Positions 57,397-64,000 of a stretch of DNA of 64,000 bases are shown one piece after another. The stretch is from Utricularia gibba (lineage: Eukaryota > Streptophyta > Magnoliopsida > Lamiales > Lentibulariaceae), in NCBI GenBank assembly GCA_002189035.1, contig NEEC01000002.1, forward strand, positions 3,805,001 through 3,869,000, in the 5' to 3' direction. Position 1 is the stretch's first letter, and every line of letters begins with the position of its first letter. Under the pieces are notes generated by a model. It had not been told where the DNA came from. It saw only the letters and a list, made by a program, of their open reading frames with translations, and made no database searches. The position numbers and the translations under genes were made by a program.

Positions 57397-60300
57397 TAGG
57401 TATCACATTATTTCTACAATTATTTTTGTGTTACTAGTAAAGTTATAAATGATTTTCGATCATATTTCTCGATTAAAATATATGAAATACTAATTTGTAT
57501 TAAAAGTATTATATTTATGTTTATATTCAAGTACTACCTTGTTTATGCTTATGTTAAAATATAAGTATATTATATTTTTTCATAAAAATTCGTAAATGAT
57601 CATGAACTTTAAATAAATGAACATGAACAAAATTTTTATTCAATTAACTTAAATAAAAAAATATGAATAAATTTTTTATTCGATAAATTTAAACAAAAGA
57701 ATACAAACATAGATATTCGTGTTTTTTTGTTCAATATAACATCCCTAGCACAAATACAAGGAACTTGGAATATTTCTTACACTTCAAGGGTGAAATTTTT
57801 TTGGAAATTAACCAACAAAGGCACATAATCCTTAAGAAATGCACATCAAGTTTAAATTTAGATTTTCTTGAAAATCATTTTTCATTTCTTTATGATAGTC
57901 ATACAAATTGAATAAAATTAATATATATATATATATAAATATATTAAAGTAATTACTAAACTAAATTAAATATAACAATGTGGAAGTGAAACTTACCTCA
58001 AGAAATAATTTAAAAGTTAACATATATAAATTTTTTGATTTTGAATATGAAATTAATTTTTTTAATATATTCACAATAAAATACTCAAGGTATATTCATA
58101 TTTGTTCATAAGCATGAAACAATTTATTCAAAACCTTTCTAATATAATCCAAAATTCCCTTTATAATTATAAGGATCAAGTTATGTATAACAATAAGATT
58201 AATATAATACTCATTTTAGTACTTATGAAATATATCTTCTCTGCTTTTTTCCAATCATGTGTAACTACACTAATTGAAGAGTTTTTAGTATTATAACATA
58301 ACGTAATGATTACAAGATAATACTTTAACATATTTTGTAACATTAAATATGTGAAATTCATTTAGTTGATATATCTATCTTCAATAAACTTCCACCAACA
58401 TTTTTCTAGTGTGTATCTTGGATGCATTTATCAAGTTATCAAATTTTTTTCTTATAAATATCTTACATATTTAACATGGTATCTAAGTATCTTCAAAGCA
58501 ATATTTATCACTTTCAACTCAATAATCAATGATACAATGTGATAATAATATGCTTGAATTTATTCACCAATCTCTCAATACTCCCTATAATTTTATAATT
58601 AGTAACTCTTTAATATGTAGACCATTCAATTTTAAAAATGTAAACAATTTAGAGCTTTATTTCCAATGCTCATGAATATATAGAATAGTGATATCTTTTA
58701 TAGTAACAATTGTCCAAACATATAATGTCAAACAATTCATCTATAAATAGAGGACAATGAAGATTCAAATCTTTACTTTCTTTAGCATAAATTTTTATGC
58801 AATCAGCTTTTGTAATTATTGTACTAATAAATTTAAAATCAAGATTAAGAACTTGATTTTTAATATTAACATCTTCATATTCATTATAAGTAAAAGAAAG
58901 ATCATGGTTCTTGCCACTGAATCGAAATGCCTTATGTTAAATTTCACGTAACTTACCAATATAGTTTGGTCACTAAGCAAAAAAATTATATCATTAAATT
59001 TTAGATTTTATATGACTTTGAATTTTTTATGCAATAGTTGTGATTGTATATCCTTACCCTTCAGTTTTTTGATATTTTCAAAATGATTTCATATTTCAAA
59101 TTTAGGTCTTTAATAATAGAATATTACCACTGATGTCTTCTAAATTCTTTATCATAGAAGTTGTAACAAATGCAAAATATTATCCCAAATTTGCAAAGTA
59201 AAACTACATTCTTCTAAATTATCAAATTTCATATTAATAAGCACAAATAAACCTTTAAAATAATTTGTACACTAATTTTGAAGAACCATATTTAATATTC
59301 TAATAATAACCAAAATAATTAAATTACTAAATATATTAATTAAATAGTGTAAAAAAGTCATATTCTAATGCAATCATCATCAAATTTGCTATAAAAATTA
59401 AAATTCAAATAAATTAGCATACTAGAAAATAGCAAACATATTAATGTAATAAAATAAGAATATTTACAATGCATATAAAGAGATAACTTATCTACGATTT
59501 TCTTTTTAAATTAGGAAACTCAAGATTTTAGAATTATAAATTTAAAAAAACAAGTAACAAAAACCTTTTTTTCTGAATTCTTCAAATATCAAAAAGCGTA
59601 TAATATCTTCAAATAAAAAAAAAGAATGATATTGAAGATTGACTACTGTTTGGCTACTATCATTTTAACACAAGTGTATTCAATACTAATAGAATAATTA
59701 TTGCGAAGGTTGCCATTTATGAAGGATTTTGCAATAGTAATTGAAGCCACATTTTTGGCATATAAAATCCTTACATTCAATTTTGGTCTTAGGCCCACAC
59801 GGCTTCTTGGTCCTAAGCTTAATCAGGCTTAAAGGCTTTTGATAGTAATTTTGCAATTACATATAAACCGTCGAAATAATAAAATAAGATTGTATTTATA
59901 AAATGAGGACTCAAAACAACTAAAAAAAAAAGAAAGACCGATTTTAAAAGAGATATAAAAAGTGGCTTTGGATGTAGAATCCACAATACTCAAAACTCAT
60001 CCATATCTATGTATGCAAACTTTGAGCACTGAGGTGCTTGGATAAGTTTTGGTGTGTTATTTTAAATAGTCCTATTCAGTCATCGTTATATCACCGTCTC
60101 TCATTTAATAGGATTATAGAATTAACCACGTCACTAGAACTATTTTATCTATTATGATAATCCATGTTTTCCCCACAATCAAATCTAACCTCTACACCTC
60201 ATACCACACACATAGATTACACAAAATGTGTTTTATCAATGATATATGATTGAGCCATTCTCCTTAGGTGTTTGAGGCCAATCCAAGATTCTCCCACACT

Positions 60301-61212
60301 CTATTAAAGTTATAAGATACTTAAGAGCACGTTGGTAAGATATAGTAAAACAGTCACAAGGAAGGTTTTACCGTAGATCTTTAGTTGCAAGCAAACATGG
60401 CTTCACTACAGATCCTTAACCACAAGCACCTATACGTGTACACTTTACTCTAACATGAAAATAAATACGAAAAATAAGGAAAAATACAAAAGAAAACTAG
60501 TCCAAAGATGTCTATAATGGTTGAGAGAGTGGGATATATATAGGAGAAAAGATTCATGTCTTCGTATTGGACTTAGATGATGGGTTTGGATAAAATATTC
60601 TATCCAAATATTTTATTTAGACATTCCAAGATTATTTTCAAATATTTATCTTATTCATGAATCTTTCACCAAATCTATAAATTATTGGATCTTGTTTTTT
60701 CCTCAAATTGATCCAAAGATACTTTAAAAATCTATAAAATACAATTTCTCTTCAAAAAAATCAAGGTAGTGTAAAAGATGTAAAATCAATTGAAAATAAT
60801 GAGAAAGTGGAGTATAACGTAAGAAAAACAACACTCAAGATTAATGAAAGAATATGTTTTGGAATGATACAAAATCACTTATCGACTTTGAGGCTATGGC
60901 CAAAAGATGTAATAATTTTTACACGTCAACCATTAGGAATGGCAAATAAATGAAACCATTAGATATCCTACCCTTCCCAAATTGTGAGTGTTGGATTTTT
61001 CATGGGTTTAGAGAGGGTGAGGGTTTGAAAATTTCCAACACATGGTGAGGTCGGGTGAATGTGGAGTTATTATTAAGTTTGTGCCCATGCCATTGCCATT
61101 AACTAATTCTAAAATAATACATTGTATATTGATATATATTATATATAATATCATGCTATTTAATTAAAGCTCAAATTCGTGTTCAAGCCCAAATAGAAAT
61201 TTAAGTCCATTT
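57397..61212. other. AT-rich intergenic DNA, no gene seen
   Basis: About 3.8 kb, very AT-rich, with an (AT)n run near 57921-57936. A stretch around 57605-57720 (ATGAACAAAATTTTTATTC) resembles 33285-33350 and may be a small dispersed repeat. No protein family or RNA gene was recognised. Confidence 0.6.
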
Positions 61213-61491
61213 TGTTGTTGGATGATGAAGTTGGAGAAATCAAGATGAATGCTGATCATTATGGGAGAAGATGCTGTCAAAAGGAGGCTGATTAGTAGCA
61301 ACTGTTATGGTTATTGAGAGTAGTTATATTTGGATAGAATTAATGTAATAAACTGATATGGTTAAGGTTTAGAAACAGTAGTGTCTTGTGTGTGATAGTA
61401 TAAGTACGTCATTGCTTTTGTAAGAAAGGTTGGCCGTTTATAAATGAAAGCAAAAAAAAGTTATGTAATTTTGATCCCTTCCTCTATGACA
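61213..61491 (+). mobile_element. 5' LTR of a third Copia element
   Basis: It runs from TGTTGTTGGATGATG to CTATGACA, about 276-279 bp, with TATAAATGAAAG at about 61439. Right after it, TTGAATCAGAGC resembles the initiator-tRNA-Met primer site TGGTATCAGAGC of Copia elements. The 3' LTR is beyond the window, so the ends are not confirmed. Confidence 0.65.
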
Positions 61492-61505
61492 GTTGAATCA
61501 GAGCA
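61492..61505 (+). other. Primer-binding site of the third Copia element
   Basis: GTTGAATCAGAGCA, with a match to ATCAGAGC of the initiator-Met primer site just after the LTR. Confidence 0.55.
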
Positions 61506-61671
61506 GGTTTTCGGAAAGAAGATGGCAACTAGTGATTGCTTAGGAGGATCAGAGTAATTCCCATTCCCATTCCCATTGTTGATAAAAGAGAATTACTATT
61601 GGAAAATCCGAATGCAAACGATATTTGGTGTGTAGGAAGTTTAGGAAGTAGTTCGAAATGGGATTACACCC

Positions 61672-62517
61672 ATGTCTAATGCTGCAACTCTGAGAAGAGA
61701 CAAGAAGGTCTTATTGATTATTCACCAAGCACTGAATGAGAAGTACTTTAAGATGGTCTCCAAGGCAACTTCATCAAAATATGCATGGGACTCCTTTATT
61801 GCTGCATTCTTAGGTGTAGATGAGGTGAAACGGGTGAAACTTCAAACTCTAACGGCTGAGTTTGTAGGCTTGAAACAAGAGCTTGAGGAAAGTGTGAATC
61901 ACTATGTCATTAGAATGCAAAGTTTGCAAACCAGGTGAACTATTTTGATGAAACGGCCGTTGAAGTAAGGATTGTGGAGAAAGTCCTCCATTCATTGGAT
62001 AAGAAATTTATCTTTGTGGTGGTTTCCATTGAGGAAGCAACTGATTGAAACATATTGACAGTTGATGAATTAAGAGGGTCATTACAAGCATATGAAGAGA
62101 GGCTTAAAGATGATGATGAACTTCATCTACCAAATTGCTACACCTCAATGTTGCAGGTTTGGGAAGAGGTGAGAAAAAGTAGCATAGTCCTCGTGGAAAT
62201 TGGAGAGGATGTGGCTATTGCAGGGGTTCTGGATGTTTTAATATATCCAATAACCATCAGGACATGATCTCCATCACATAATGGAGACAGTGGAAATAAT
62301 TAGAAAGGCCGAGGTAGAGGATTCTTCAAGAACAACTCCAAAAACTCTGCTAAAAATAATTATCAGAAAAAGAAGGCAAACATTGAGTGCTACAACTGCC
62401 ATAAGATGGGTCATTCTTCATGGGAGTGTTATCAAGAAAAACAAGACCAAAGTAATCTTACTGAAGGAGTGCAAGAAATGGAGTCTTAGTAGATTGATGA
62501 ATAACCGATTTTGCTAA
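61672..62517 (+). pseudogene. Copia gag (Tork/TNT1 type)
   Basis: Readings are IIHQALNEKYFKMVSKATSS and YAWDSFIAAFLGVDEVKRVK, then LKQELEESVNHYVIRMQSL (61672-61938). Two frames follow (62055-62267 and 62281-62517). A complete zinc knuckle of the CX2CX4HX4C type, CYNCHKMGHSSWEC, is at about 62388-62429 in a third frame. Multiple frameshifts are present. Confidence 0.8.
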
Positions 62518-64000
62518 TGGCCAAGGAAGATGATCAAAGGTGTTCAAACACTTGGTATCTGGGTACTGGAGCCATGAATCACATGTGAGGCCAGAAAACT
62601 TCATTTTCTAACATAAAAAAGGATCGAGGAGGCTTCATCTCACTTGCAGATGCATTGAAATCGGTAGTGGGAGGCAAAGGGAGTTTTACTCTTTGTATGA
62701 GGAATGGTAATTTTGTCTCCGATGCTAATGTATTATATGTTCATAATCTTAAGAACAACATTCTGAGCCTTTGACAGTTTATAGAGAATGGATGTGATTT
62801 TTCTACACAAAACAAGTGCCTAAATTTGATTGATCAGGATGGAAGAGCAATTTTCACAATCAAAATGCAAGTAAATAGGATGTTCCCCCTAAAGCTTCAA
62901 GTGGTTACTCCCATGTGTCTTAAAGCATGTTTTGATCATCAAGATTGGTCATAGCATTTGAGACTTGGGCACATCAACTTCGAGAGGCTGAAGACGATGA
63001 GTCAGAAACAACTTGTGAAAGGCCTTCCTCATATTGATCATCCTGGTGCGGAGTTTGTATTTTTTGGAAGCAACCAAGAGCAAAGATCTCAAAGATGAAG
63101 GAATTTTGAGGAAGTTAGCCACTTGAATTGATCTATAGTGATGTTTGTGGACCAATGAAACCAGAAACTTTGAGAGGAAATAAGTATATTTTGCTCTTTA
63201 TTGATGATTACAGCAAGAAGACATGGATTTATATCTTAAAATTTAAATCTGATGTGTTTCAGATTTTCTGTGAATACCAGGTAGTGGTATAGAGAGGCAA
63301 ATTGGACTTTTAGTAAGAAGATTGAGACCAAGGGGAGAGTTCACTCCCAACACGTTTTGTTAGTATTGCAAAACCTAAGGCATTCATCCTGAATTTTTTG
63401 CAGCAAGGAATTCACAAAAAAATAGGCTTGCAGAAAGGAAAACATCAAGAAAATATTGGATATGGTGAGAAGCTTACTAAAGACAAAAAGTATGTCGAAG
63501 GAACTTTGAGGAGAAACTGTTGTTCTGATAATTTATATTTTGAATAGGAACTCTTCTCGAAATTGAAAAACATGACCATCTATTTCACACATGAAAGTCT
63601 TCCGATCAATTACATATGCTCATAAGGATGATATACTGAGAATCAAACTGGATGATAAATTACAAAAGCTTGTGTTTATTGGCTATGACCAGACTTCAAA
63701 GAAGTACAAGCTATTTGATCTTGGAAGAAACAAATCCATCTCAAAAGAGATGTGGTTTTTAGTGAGTCCAAAAGTTGGGATTGAAAGTTTTTTGATAATC
63801 AACACACTTTCATTAATGATTCTCCATTTGATGATGATTTACAAGTTCCCATGGCTACACCTATTGATCCTGAAAATGTGAAAACACCGGTAAGAGAGCA
63901 AGTCAGGAGAATTCCAAGGCACTTGGAAGATTTTGTGTATGACTTACCTTGATAGAGTCATGAATTTTTTCAAGAAGTTGGCAGTTTTAGTCACTTGTCT
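62518..64000 (+). pseudogene. Copia protease and integrase, decayed, running off the window
   Basis: The protease region reads NTWYLGTGAMNHM, where the catalytic Asp of the usual D-S/T-G is Gly. Next is the GAG-pre-integrase LRLGHINFERLKTMSQKQLV (about 62955-63020), then broken integrase pieces (LFIDDYSKKTW-like at about 63190-63230). The integrase C-terminal part is at 63591-63881, with KLDDKLQKLVFIGYDQTSKK. Many stops occur. Reverse transcriptase would lie to the right of the window. Confidence 0.75.

Overview
The window looks like nuclear DNA of a flowering plant, probably a eudicot. It has split genes with GT-AG introns, plant-only families (a CRIB-type RopGAP, a NGATHA-like B3 factor, a plant LETM1-like protein), long AT-rich spacers, and nested LTR retrotransposons and DNA transposons. 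I see no rRNA, tRNA or CRISPR array and no bacterial features. The species cannot be named from the sequence.

Layout. (1) 1-15.5 kb is a rearranged nest of a Copia family with about 1.5-kb LTRs (three copies here, a fourth at 19.0 kb) inside and beside Athila-type Ty3/gypsy fragments. An inversion has separated the two target-site copies of one insertion. (2) 15.5-22.8 kb is a decayed Mutator-like (MULE) transposase gene. It is split by a solo Copia LTR with a perfect CCGTA target duplication and flanked by 71-bp and 75-bp tandem arrays whose shared motif points in opposite directions. (3) 23.3-43.3 kb is the host-gene island: a glutaredoxin-like remnant, an intact RopGAP gene (minus), a PIF/Harbinger remnant, a dispersed 1.1-kb repeat, an intact 18-exon LETM1-like gene (plus) and an intact two-exon B3 gene (minus). 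(4) 43.3-57.4 kb is one Copia insertion (target duplication CAACT) with a second insertion inside it. The inner element is a Tat-lineage Ty3/gypsy retrotransposon (target duplication GACAT) with dual RNase H and a spliced accessory gene on the antisense strand. Most of the outer Copia interior, with its guest, is inverted between its LTRs. (5) 57.4-61.2 kb is AT-rich with no gene seen. (6) 61.2 kb to the end is a decayed Tork/TNT1-type Copia element running off the window.

Only three genes look intact and host-encoded. RopGAP switches off Rho-of-plants GTPases, the LETM1-like protein is a predicted organelle membrane protein, and the B3 protein is a probable transcriptional repressor. They share no obvious pathway or operon-like arrangement. 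Everything else is transposon-derived, and nearly all of it carries stops or frameshifts. The main interest lies in the rearrangement history of the nests, the motif arrays around the MULE, and the antisense accessory gene of the Tat element.
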